Below are positions 10,651-22,441 of a DNA stretch of 64,000 nucleotides, piece after piece (the first letter of the stretch is position 1; the number at the start of each line of letters is the position of its first letter). A program made the translations under genes and the position numbers. The notes under the pieces were generated by a model. The model made no database searches. It was not told the DNA's origin and saw nothing but the letters and a program-made list of their open reading frames with translations. This DNA is from Raphanus sativus (lineage: Eukaryota > Streptophyta > Magnoliopsida > Brassicales > Brassicaceae), in the NCBI RefSeq assembly GCF_000801105.2, contig NW_026615393.1, positions 1 through 64,000 of the forward strand. The letters run 5' to 3'.

Positions 10651-12636
10651 TGGTACCAGAACCGAACGAACCGATGGGAGAAGAAAACAACATAATGAAA
10701 CAACTCGCTATCATGATGGAAAAGATCGATGGCATGGGGAGTGAGTTGAAATCGTTGAGGATAACAGTGGAGGGCAATACAGCTATTCTTGAAACACGAC
10801 ATTCATCTCCTAAAGCACAAGATGACAAGAAGAAGTGGGTTCTTCAGGATCATGGATCGAAAATCAAAATCTCGACAGAAGAGTTATCCGAAGTTGAAAT
10901 TTTAAGTCGGAGCAAGGGAGGTAAAGCTTTTCCGCTACAAGCAATTGAAGCAGGTACATCTACTGGAGGACGAGGTCAACCAGGGTTCTCCAGTGCACCT
11001 TGGCCGACACGAGCTGTGGGCAGAGAACAAGGCAATCAACGAGCTGATGGTGGAAGTGATTGGCGTGTGAAACCAATTGGGATGGTGCAGAATGAGGACC
11101 AATATAATTATCCTTATGGAGGTTTTCAACGTCAAGAGGAGAATTATAGGGAACCTTGTGAAACTTATCTCTCTGGACCGAGTGTGCGACCAATGGCAAA
11201 GATAGAGTTTCCACCGTATGATGGGACGAAAAATGCAGTTGAATGGTTATAGAAGTGTGAAGACTATTTTAATCATCAGCAAATATTCCATGATGATGCG
11301 AGAGTATGCCAAACGAATTTTGTGTTAACAAGACAAGCATATCATTGGAAAAACAATCTTCGAAGGTTAGCCACTCACAGATTGAGTTGGGTGGATTCAA
11401 AAGAATTTGCAATAGTCGTTTTGGTAAAACGCAGATTCAGTCAATCCAGTGGGCAAATTGTCGAATCTCAGTTACACAGGGACCATTGATGAATATTGTA
11501 ATCAGTTTGAAGAGTGTTTGGGGCGCCAGACCAGATTGACAGAAAAAACAACAACTATGGCAATTTGTTCAGGTTTGACAGACAACTTGCAAAAAGAAGT
11601 GAAATATCTTAGACCTGAGACAATTTTCGAAACCACAGAATACGCCCGAGATAACGAGTACAAAATTGACAGTGACAAACGGACAAGGAAGTTTGGTGGT
11701 CATCTAGCCCCTATTACAAAAACATTGGGACTCTCAGTCCGACAGGAGAACCGTGGAGTAGAAGAAAAAACCAAGAGACCAGGTTTGCAAAAACCAACAC
11801 CGCAAAGGAAATTTTGGAAGAAATTAACACCAGCAGAGATAACGGATCGAAGATCAAATGGGCTTTGTTTCAATTGTAATGATTTATACACGTCTAGTCA
11901 TGTTTGCAGCCCAGTCATTTTCTATATCATGCCAGTGGCGGACGGAAACAGCAGAGAAGATGAGTGGCTCGAAGAAGATGAGTTAGAGATTTCATTAAAC
12001 GTTATTAATGGAGAACAAACCGAGCAAATCTTCATAGTAGAAGCTAATATTGGCAAATGAACATGTTGGGTGTTACTTGATGCAGAGAGCACACACAATT
12101 TTATTAAGAGTAGTTTGGTGAAAGAACTGGGAATTCAAATACAGCGGAAACCCGACCGTTTTGTCGCTCTTCCTGATGGAGGAAAATGGCTGATTAATGG
12201 TTTTTGCCAAGGCTTGTCAATGACCGTACAAGGGCACCAATTCAAAGCAGAGTGCTTTGCGATTCCTTTGCAAGGGTTCTATATAGTACTCGGAATCAGA
12301 TGGTTAAATGCGCTAGGAAGAATGATATGGGATGGGCTGAATAAAACTGTTGAGTTCAATCACGGCTCTACGAGAGTTTCATGGCACATGGAAACAAAAA
12401 CACGAGAAAAGACACATGTATCTCTTCACGCGTTGGAATGTGGTTTAAAGGCATTAGAACATTGGTTCTCCGACGAAGAAGAAGTTTTCACAGTGCCAGG
12501 GACTGGTGCACTCATCTCACAGGCGCACAAACAGAGCACTTGGACTTTATTATCTGATATGTTTTATTATGTGATATGCGGTTTTCTAAATTATGTTAAT
12601 TGTTTGATAAATAGTTGGTACGATGTTACAAAGTAA
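10651..12636 (+). mobile_element. Decayed Ty3/gypsy remnant: primer site, gag and protease only, copy A
   Basis: Starts with a primer-site-like TGGTACCAGAACC (10651-10663). The gag ATG is likely 10674. Gag runs to a TAG at 11250-11252, then continues in the same frame (KCEDYFNHQQI...). A frameshift lies between about 11330 and 11449. A degenerate zinc knuckle (GLCFNCNDLYTSSHVC) is followed by a TGA at 12058-12060. The protease motif is altered from the family's DSGATHNF to DAESTHNF, so the second catalytic-loop residues are lost. No reverse transcriptase, RNase H or integrase follows, and no flanking LTR pair was identified. Clearly inactive. Confidence 0.85.
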
Positions 12637-13580
12637 TTCTTGTTAGCTATATCTGGTTTGTTAGTTGAAAGTTAAGTAAACAATAAGCTGATACATTGTT
12701 TGACAACTAGTTTGTTACTTGATACATAGTTTTTTTTTTCTTAATACATGATTTACCATTTGATATATTATTCGTTAGCTGATACATAATTTGTTAATTG
12801 ATACATTGTTTTGTTACGTGAGAATATATCCAACTAGTTCGAAAATGACATAATATACACCACACCTAACAATGTTATATTGTTATGTGTTTGTCTACCC
12901 AACCATTGAATCGTTGTCTCAGAGGAGTTCTTGAACCACGACAAATGTGTTTACACTCTCCATTGTGGTGATTATGGTCAGAAAATTTTAATATGATATA
13001 TGTTTAGTTAGCTGTTACAAAATAGTTGTTAGATAATACAAATTTTGTTAGCTGCTACTAAATATGTTTCATATTAGGTTACATCATAGTTGTTGTTAAC
13101 CGATACATATTTTATTAATTGCACTAATGTGGTTACAAATGAGTGGTTCTAAAATGATTCACCATATATATCACGCCATAAATAGTAGTCGTTAGCGAAT
13201 ACATGGTTTGTTAACTGATACATATTTTAGTTCTTGTCTGTTATTTGATATGTGATTGAGAATATATAATCAATTATTTATCATTACAATATATTAGCTA
13301 ATAAAACATTGTCAAATAAGTTATAAACTAAGCGACAATGATGTTACAAATGAATTGTCGTTAGTTGATATATTTTTTATTATCTGCTCTAAACCGTGCA
13401 CTAAATAACTAATCTTGTATCAGCTAATGACATATGTTCTATAACATCTTGCCAACCATCTATCAATTAACTGCTTAAAATAAATAGCGTGAATCCCGGT
13501 ATAAAATAGAAAATTCATTAAATGATAAATAATATCAGCTAACTTAAAAAATACTAGTTAACACATATGTTATCAAGAAC
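12637..13580. repeat. Field of short 'gttagctgatacat'-type repeats, copy A
   Basis: Imperfect copies of 'gttagctgatacat', 'ttgttaattgatacat', 'gttaactgatacatattt' and 'gttagctgctac' recur a dozen or more times, interspersed with unique AT-rich DNA. It directly follows the gag-protease remnant. No coding potential. Confidence 0.65.
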
Positions 13581-15654
13581 AAGCTCTTCTTGAACTTCAG
13601 ATATACCATCACTTAGGTTATGGTTGAAGAGAAAGACTGCAACAAATAATTGCTATTAATATGATTAGAAATTGAAAGTTGATTATGATTTTGAAATTGA
13701 AAGGAATAAGAATGCCAACCATATAAGGGGATAAAACCTCAACAACCTGTCATCATCAGAGTGTCCAATTTCTCTTCACTAAGTTCTAATATGACTCATC
13801 ATATATCCATTAAATATTTACCTGATTTTTTTTCTCCATAGACTCACTACCATGTTTCTCTTATCTTCGCTTCATCCTCTATGGATTTTCACCGACTGTT
13901 TTGAATCTTTATCGGAATCTTAGTCAAAATTCATCAAAGTTTCTTGGATATCAGTAGAAAACTTTGAAAATCAAGTTCTAAATCTAAGTTTTCCAAAAAA
14001 AAAAAATTGATTGAAAATGAAAGAGATGAGAAAGAAAATCTAATTTCTATTAAAAAGAAGATAAAAATAAATATAAATTTAAAACTCAGAGAAAACGTAT
14101 GGAGGAAAATGCTCTAGCTGCAGCCTACAACCTCGATCACACTTCTCCAAACCTGACACATTCTTTTTCACTTGCAGTTTTCGTCAGATAACAAGAGCAA
14201 AACCAATGATATCACATCATGGGGAACTCTCTAATTTGAACCTTCATTAAGGGTAATATGCTAATTCTCCCTGAAAAATGGCATTAAAACGGGAAATTAG
14301 TGAGAGAGACGTCTCATCCACAAATTATGAAAACCGCTATTTTCTCTTCTTTTTCAAATAGCATTTTTAGAACCTATTTGTGTGATATCTTCAGCGAGAG
14401 AGAGACGTCACTTATGAGTTATGATGGATTGTTTTTTCTTTTCCATTGGCTATTTTTTCTTTGTGTTTTTATTGTATGTTATTATTCTAAGAAGATGATT
14501 TAATCAACAATAAGAATATATGTAAAGTAAAAGGAATTTGACAACAAACCAATAAATCAGGTAGAAAAGAAATTCAATGATAAATCCAACATTGAAACTA
14601 TACGTGTAGTGGGATCCATATTATAAAAGTTTATGTTGTGACAATCAAGGGGTCTCCATAGATGTGATGACTATTGGTGAACCCTCATAAAGATTCTGAG
14701 ACGTTCACTTGGATAGATTCTGATGCTTATTTTGGATATATCGATGTCTTGTCGTTTTGATTATTAGTAATGATCAAGACTAGATGGATGATTATTGTAA
14801 CCCGATTTTGATACATAACTGAAGGCATTTCCAAAATACATACCATGGATTTTTGTTTTATTTTACATTACTCTTTTTTATCGATAAAAGTTAATAAAAA
14901 TCACAAAATAATATAATGATTGAACATACTATAAAATATTATAAACATATTAATTAATAAAATCATAATATATAAATAAAACCTACATTATTAATAAAAA
15001 TATTTCCATATATAATATTGCGTTAATTGATGTAATATTTATGTTTTCATGATTCTCTTTTAGTATTTTACTTTTATGTTAAATGTTTATTGTAAATTAG
15101 GTAGAATAAAACTTTACCAGACCTATATTTTCCACTTTAGAATCGGAATTAGAATCAGAAACTTGTTGAAATTTTTGGAATCTTGTTTTTAGAACGCTCC
15201 CATAATAACCTCTTTTAAAACACATTGGACGCTTAAAGTTTCGTTTTTGAATCACATTTTTGTTTTCAAAATCTAATTCCATAAATAAGTAATTAATATA
15301 AAGTTATAATTTTATGTATTTATTTTATATAAATCTAAAAACTAATAGTATTAAAATAGGAAGAATAAGAATATGAAAATATTAAAACTATAAATTATCT
15401 TTGTGCACAATAAGAGATCTAGCATGTATATTCAAATATAGTGTGTCAATTATTTATGAGATATTTAAAATAATAAATTTAGTTAATTGTACATTATTTT
15501 ATAAACTTATTTAATATTTTCACAATTATAATATGAAGTCATCTGAAAAAATATAAAATATTAAAATGAATAAGTGGCTTTTTATTTTTTTATTTGAATA
15601 ATGTAACTTCTAGTCATAATTTAAGTAAAACCATCCTTATATCTTTAATATATA

Positions 15655-15691
<37 letters not shown>

Positions 15692-16056
15692 CAACAAGTA
15701 TCCGCTTCCTAATTTTTTTTTAAAAAACTCTCTTATGTTCTTCCGTACAATTCCGCTTCGGCGTACACACATTGTAATATTATTTTGTTTAATATTTTGC
15801 TTTATTTATTAATATATTTTGAATTTCGTATAAGCTTAAAAATTATAAGAACCAAAATAATAAGTACAAAATTATTTACAAAACAGATATAAACTTCACT
15901 ATTCAAAATTTAAAGATTTGAAATTGCTTTTGGAACATGTAAAACTTCATATTTGACGTGGCTTTTATAGATGTTTTTTATTGGGCTTTGGTAATTAAAA
16001 CAAAAAAACAAAAATCAATCAGGATATGCACCAACAGTTTAGCTTTAACATGGATA
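13581..16056. other. AT-rich intergenic region, no gene supported
   Basis: Contains the direct repeat 'gagagagacgtc' at about 14301 and 14397, a (TA)n run near 15647-15690 that differs in copy B, and short open frames (14300-14503, 15097-15282) that show no conserved motif. I see no RNA gene. Confidence 0.5.
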
Positions 16057-16805
16057 CTAGATTTTGACCCGTCCTTCAAAGGACGGGTATATGTTTTGTT
16101 TTAACTTTTTTTTTAATAATTTAATTTATTTTTGTGTTTTTCATAATTATATTAGTGTTTAATATTAATTTAATTTAATATATTTTGGTGACTATATTCA
16201 ATATGTCAAATTGCATAACTATACACTTGTGTCACATGCATTTCAGAAACTATTTTAAAACCTTTTTTTTTTTGAAAAATTCGACCCGCAATCAATCCCA
16301 AATAACTATTTAAAACTTTATTCCTAAAGTTTGCAATAAATTATATTTACTTAGTAGTTACCTAACATAATTTAGTCAATAATAATTATACCCCAATCGT
16401 CCCAAAAATAAAAATCTCTTACTTTATTAGACATGATCTATATACTCGAACGGTTCTTAATGTATTGATTCATTTTCTTTGGTCCATAGGTGAAGAGTTG
16501 AGTGCACAAAAAATTATATATCTATGGTACTCGGACAGTTGATGATCATATTCTTTATTATCACAATAACATATACATGCATTTTATCTTACATCAAATG
16601 AAATAATAGATTTCTTTTTACCAAAAAAAGTAATGGGTTGAGGAAGCAAAGGAGAGATTGTAGAATACCAAAGTTACGTTAATAGATAGTTATATAAGTA
16701 CCAGCAGTTGGCATATTAGCAGTTATTTTATATATAGTGTTTTTGTTTTTTTAAGTTAGACTCAACTAATATCAATGGGACATGATCCAAAATTAATAGT
16801 ACTCT
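16057..16805 (-). mobile_element. Helitron H1 (minus strand), copy A
   Basis: On the minus strand the 3' end is a hairpin (CCCGTCCTTTGAAGGACGGG) followed by TCAAAATCTAG, with host T at 16056: the Helitron CTRR end. The 5' end near 16805 aligns with those of H2-H4 (ATTAATAGTact.. in place of ATTAATAGTATTGA) but is degenerate. Non-autonomous, with no Rep/helicase. Confidence 0.7.
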
Positions 16806-16807
16806 TA

Positions 16808-18551
16808 TTAGATTCTAAAGGCGGGTATATTTATTGTTTTAAATTTTTTAAAACTTTTGATTTTCATATTTATATTTTTATTTGTAATCATATTTGTAAA
16901 TAAATCTTAATCAGAATATATTTTATAAAATAATAGTAATTTAAAAATTGACCCGGCATACACTTGTTTTTTGCAATCATATGTTTGTACGTCTGTTTCT
17001 TTGTAACTTTTCTGTATTTTTTTCTTATATGTTAAAGAAATCTAATTTATATGTTTGTGTATAATATTTTAAAAATTATTAGTAAGAGGTTTTGAGAATT
17101 TTATTGAATTTTTGATGTTGCATAACTATACACTTGTGTCATGGCCATTTCACACATTAATTTTGTATTTTATTCCTAAACAACAATTTAAAAAAAATAA
17201 CAAAGTATAGTATAATTTTGTTTACTAATAAAATTGTAATTAAATAGATAAAATTATATTTTCACTAAATTTTCATGATTTAATTTCATATATAATAAAA
17301 TATATAATGTTATTATTACACATAATAATTCGTCATGCAATTAGAAGTGAGTTTTGTAAATTTTGACCCAATGTAAGAGGTGGATAATTAATAAATTTAT
17401 TTGATATAAATTTTATTTTTTTTCTTGTGTATCTACATTTAAATGTTACAAAAATATTTGTAAAATTATTGTAAACATAAGTTTCTAATGGAAATAATTT
17501 TGATTACTGATGATATGCATTCTATTTGATAGAAATTTAAAATATGTAATCAAATATGAACAAACTAAAGCTACGTTTTTCTTGCATTTATTAACATTTT
17601 GAGTTATTAACGTAATTAGTAAAAAATATTTGTACCCACAAAATGGTTCGAAATTGACCCGAAAATCAGGATTGTGGATCTAAGTAGTCATGTCTTATAT
17701 TTTCGAATGAGTTATAAAGTGCTATATCCGAAAAACTAATATCAAATCAGACCCGCATCAAAAACCGAATAAGTATACAAACATATAAATTTATATTAGT
17801 TATAAGTATACTTATAATAATATTAATATTGAAATTAAAATTACAAAATCAAATATATTAGTTATTTGGGTCTCTGAAATATTCTTAAAATCATTAAGTA
17901 TTTAAATCAGTGCATAGCTATTCTATTAAAACAACAACGTACTGATTTATGTAAACAATTTATTAAAGCTCTTTATTAATCATTAAAATAATATTATACA
18001 AAGAAAATACAAATATGATTAAAACACACAAATATAAAATTAAATTTCTAAAAAAAAAAGATAGAACAAAAAATATATCCATCCTTTTAAAGACGGATCA
18101 GTAACCATTTAAAATATATATATCAAACATATTTGATCTAGACAAGTTTATTAAAACCCATTAAGAAATTAAATAATACTGGACTTTTTTAATTGAACAT
18201 AAGGATGAACTATAAGGAACTTATCATATATGATCACATTCTTTGTAAAGTATATTACACGTTGTATTGTAGTTTAACATTTTGTTTTTGGCGAAATATA
18301 TTACAGTTTATAGTCCAACATGTCTTATATTTTTTACATGGTCAAATGTATTATATAAACATGGATTTTGATTAGTTAAGATAGGAGTAGTAAATCCTAC
18401 AATATAGGAATAAAAGTAAAAGTTATAGTTGGTTTAAATAATACGGACATAACATCTATTAATTAGATACAGTTATATAAAAATCAGTTTTTTTTTTAAA
18501 TTGGACATAACCCCATATCAATTGGACATGTTGAAGAATTAATAGTATTGA
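16808..18551 (-). mobile_element. Helitron H2 (minus strand, degenerate 3' end), copy A
   Basis: The 5' end (minus) is TCAATACTATTAATTC at 18551, preceded by host A, which matches H3. The 3' end at about 16808 is decayed ('ttagattctaaaggcggg' in place of the CTAG plus intact hairpin). Internally it is AT-rich with another degraded hairpin-like end near 18080. Noncoding. Confidence 0.6.
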
Positions 18552-18758
18552 TATGCAATCTCTTTTATCAGGCTATCAATGAAAACAACTAGTGGTAACT
18601 CAAAAATGTTGACATTTGACCTGTTTTATTTAACTTCAAATGCAGTATTAGTCTGAAGTATTGATTTCATAAGTGAAAAATAAGTAGTTGCCAGTATATG
18701 CTAATAAATAGCAAATACCATGAACATCCTCGTTTTCCCACCAAGATGTAAGATGTAA

Positions 18759-19747
18759 CTAGATTTTGACCCGCCCTTTAAAGGGCGGGTATATGTTTTG
18801 TTTTATGTTTTTTTTTAAATGATTTAATTTAATTTTTGTGTGTTTTATAATTATATTAGTGTTTAATATTAATTTAATTTAATATATTTTTGGTGACTAT
18901 ATTCAATATGTCAAGTTGCATAATTATACACTTGTACCATATGCATTTCAGAAACCATTTTAAAACTTTATTCCTAAAGTTTGTAACATATTATATTTAC
19001 TTAGTAGTTACCTAACATAATTTAGCCAAGAATATTTATATCCCAATCGCCCCAAAAATAAAAATTTCATACTCTATTAGACATGATCTATATACTCGAA
19101 CAGTTCTTAAATTATTATATTCGAAAATTAATATCAAACTCAACCCGCAACTAAAACCGAATAATTTTTTTGAAAAATGTTTAAAGAAATATTGTTTAAC
19201 ATATTCTGTTATATATATATTTGGGTTAAATTGGTCTTCACTAACTTTAAGTAGAATCACATTTAATAAATATTTTTTATTCGAATAACCTATTTAAAAC
19301 CCGTTAAACTAAATGAGTTTATATGAATATTTATTTCTATTAAAAATTCACTTAAACCGGTTAATCTCCGTCAATCTTAAAATTAAATTTTAATAGTAAC
19401 CCGCTTCCACCATTAATTAATATTAATATTAGTTAACTTTTAAAGTTTCATAAGAAATATAATATCCTATGTACATCACGTCGTTTATTTTCTAAAAATT
19501 GTATCATGGAAATGGTACTTCGTTTATTTTCCAAATCACAGACCTGTCTGATAAATTCAAAACTTTATTTGAAAGAAAAAGTAATTGTTTTTGGTAGGAA
19601 CAGTTACAACGTGGATTTTAATAACTTTTAGAAGGTGGTTATCTAAGGTGATTATATGATATTTAGATAAATCATTTAAATACAATTATAAAATATGTTG
19701 GACCCAATTAATATCAATTGGACATGTTGAAGAATTAATAGTATTGA
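18759..19747 (-). mobile_element. Helitron H3 (minus strand), copy A
   Basis: 989 bp. The 3' CTAG (18759-18762) is preceded on the minus strand by the perfect hairpin arms CCCGCCCTTTAAAGGGCGGG. The 5' end TCAATACTATTAATTC is at 19747. Its 5' base abuts the CTAG of H4 directly. No coding capacity. Confidence 0.85.
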
Positions 19748-20949
19748 CTAGATTATGACCCGCCCTTCAAAGGGCGGGTATATTTTTTACTTTAATTTAA
19801 TTCTCATATTTGTGTTTTCTTTGTGATTATATTTTTATTTTTCTTTATAATCATATGTGTGTGTGAATCTTAATCAAAATATATTTTATTAAATAATAGT
19901 AATTTAAAAAATTGATCCGGTAGGGCTGGGTTGCCGGTCGAACCCGCCAACCCGCGTGTTTCAATTTTGTTTTGGTCAAAAAGTATGATCCGCACAACCC
20001 GTGAACAAATAATTTGTACCGGCATTCGTCCCATTTAATTTTGCGGTTATCCGCGGGTTATAAATTTTTTTAGTATAATTTTTAATTTAATTATTATAAA
20101 AATAAAAATATATTTATAATAAAGAAATTATATTTTTAAAAATTTTAATTGTTTTATCAATTACCATATTTTTAAAAAATAAAAAAAAATGTTTACTTTT
20201 ATTTTTATTTTTAAATATTTTTCGGATCAGCGGGTATACGCAATCCAAAATCTACCAACCCGCACCATCCCGAATAAAATACTCATAACCTGCATCCGCA
20301 AATCGATTTTTTTTCAAAAAGTTGAATCAAATTTGTGATCCGTCCTCAAAAGAACGCAAATAAAATTATTTTATTTGTGTGTTTCAAGTAATTATATATT
20401 TGTTTATTTGTAATTATATTTGTGTATAATATTTTTTTTAAAATGATTAGTAAGAAATTTTGAAAACTGTATTGAATTTGTGATGTTGAACTTTATTCAA
20501 AATAGTTAGGTAATTTCTTTTTTATAACAAAGTATATACAATTTTGTTTAGTAATGAAATAGTAACTAAATATATGTAATGATATGTGTCCATTAAATTT
20601 TAGTGATTTGATTTTGTATAATGATTTATAAAATATTATTACACATAATAATTTTTCATGCACTTTAAAATGGGTCGTAAATTTTGACCGAGTTAAATGG
20701 AAATGTTCACTTTAGTTATTAAAGCCTAGTTTTATTTATTAAAAATTGTGACTAATGGCCCAATTGTTAAATGAAACCTAGAATGGCCCAATTGAAAAAT
20801 TTTAAACGTTTTGCAGTTAGATTAGATGCAGTTACATATGTAGATGCAGTTATAATATTAGTATAAATGCAGTTATATTTAAATTCAGTTATATTTTAAA
20901 TGGACACAACAAATATCAATTGGTCATGCTGGAAAATTAATAGAATAGA
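19748..20949 (-). mobile_element. Helitron H4 (minus strand), copy A
   Basis: 1,202 bp. The 3' CTAG (19748-19751) has hairpin CCCGCCCTTTGAAGGGCGGG. The 5' end TCTATTCTATTAATTTTCC is at 20949, followed on the plus strand by T. A GC-rich patch from 19922 ('tagggctgggttgccggtcg') to about 20310 looks like a nested hAT-like remnant. Noncoding. Confidence 0.8.
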
Positions 20950-21918
20950 TTGTCCAAGTCCATTGATGTAAAATGTCTATACTTGTTGACTTTCATCAGT
21001 AAACTTAAGTTTGGGGAAGACTGTACCTTATCAAGTTATCGGAGATGTTGGGGGAAAAGCCAGATCCTCAGACAAATGAAGAGAGAATGAAAAAACAAAT
21101 ATCTGGGTGATACAGAGGCTATACAAACTTGCAGCATAAACAAAATAAAGAAAATAATTTGACATTTGCCACAGTTGATCCCATGCAAAATTACAATGTC
21201 ATTAGCTAATGTATTATCTTTCTCCTATACCCGTCCTTCCTCTGCGGCACGTTCCCTGCTGAGATCAGAAATGTACCTACAAGGAAGCTTCCAATTGTTA
21301 AGACTTACCCCTCAAACACTTGAAATTTGAGAAACATAGCAGTCAAAATAATTGATCCATTGTACAGAGAGTAATGGCAATTAAGGTCTCCTGAATGAAA
21401 ACACTATGAAACCTGCACACACAGAAAATAATTTAGGACTTCTAGAGCTGATCTATCAAGGAAAAGAAGAAACTTGATCTTAAACATGGTATAGGTTGTA
21501 ACTAATCATGTCTGCATCAAGAGGATATGCAGGATGACAAACCAAAACGATTCTTTATCTTGAAGAACCTTGTCGTAATAAACTTAACAGGAACCACCCA
21601 ATGCTATCTTGTAACAGTCGAGAACAAAGATAGGCAGCTAAACAAAAAGCTGCGTCTACACGGTGTGTCCAAAACACAAGGACAAACAAGCAGTAGCAAA
21701 AGATGAAACAAGTGGGGTTATTCTTCTAATTCACCTAGTTAATATTAAAACAAGAACGTCCAGAACAAAGCAGCAGAATCACAAAGTCTCTCCTACGTTA
21801 TAACTACTAGATAGAGTTCAATAATAGTAAAGATAAAATGCTTCTTCAGACCAGGGAGCTACACCTAGTCTCCCTGGAATAACATCTCTTATTCCATAGT
21901 TATTATTCTATGTCTCTT
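20950..21918 (-). other. 3' region of the Cys-rich gene, possibly spliced
   Basis: More GC-balanced than the transposon field and probably transcribed from the minus strand. Plausible splice sites on the minus strand (acceptor 'cattcag' near 21397, donor 'gaggg|gtaagt' near 21312, acceptor 'ccttgtag' near 21278) would join to a short open frame ending ...EGYISDLSRERAAEEGRV and stop. I cannot tell whether this is a separate gene's last exons or 3' UTR introns. Confidence 0.35.
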
Positions 21919-22160
21919 CTAGTTCATCTCCATTCCATCTCCAGCTCTGCTGCAAATCGGGCTCACAGCAGCAAAAGACCTCTCAAAAGGAGAAGCATGA
22001 AACTGAGCATCACGCCGACGACGACGCTTAACGCAGCTCTCAGAGGGCTCATCATCAAGCTTCCTACGGACTCCTCTAACCGCCTGTTCCTCAGCCGAGG
22101 AGAGTGGGAACATCCTGCCACTGGCTCGGCACAAAGAGGTGTGGTTATCATAAAGGATCC

Positions 22161-22441
22161 TGTTAGAACTGAGATGTATATTGAATAAGATCCGCCCAAC
22201 CACCCTCTCTTAGCTCCACAGATCGGAGTCTAAGCCAAATACAACTTGCACTCTCTAACTGCCCAGAGGCTAACCAACTAACTAACTTCTTATTATCACT
22301 TAGGTCCCTTTATATACTGAGGGCCCAAGTACAATCAAATCAACTAACAACCTTTACTCTACTGCCAGCTCATCCACGGTAACTTCATTTCCTTCTCCTC
22401 TTCCGTTTCCCTTCCTCACATATACTCTTCGCAGCATATCA
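22161..22441 (-). repeat. 3' LTR of the chromovirus
   Basis: 281 bp, TG...CA bounded on either strand. It contains the last 88 bp of the gag-pol frame (22354-22441), so the C-terminus of the polyprotein is LTR-encoded. Confidence 0.95.

Noticed and set aside
10651..12636. Active retrotransposon or domesticated gag gene
   Set aside because: Internal stops, a frameshift and a lost protease motif occur in both copies, and there is no continuous frame.
14300..15282. Short open frames at 14300-14503 (plus) and 15097-15282 (minus)
   Set aside because: AT-rich composition, no motif, no gene-like flanks. Their conservation in copy B reflects only the recent duplication.
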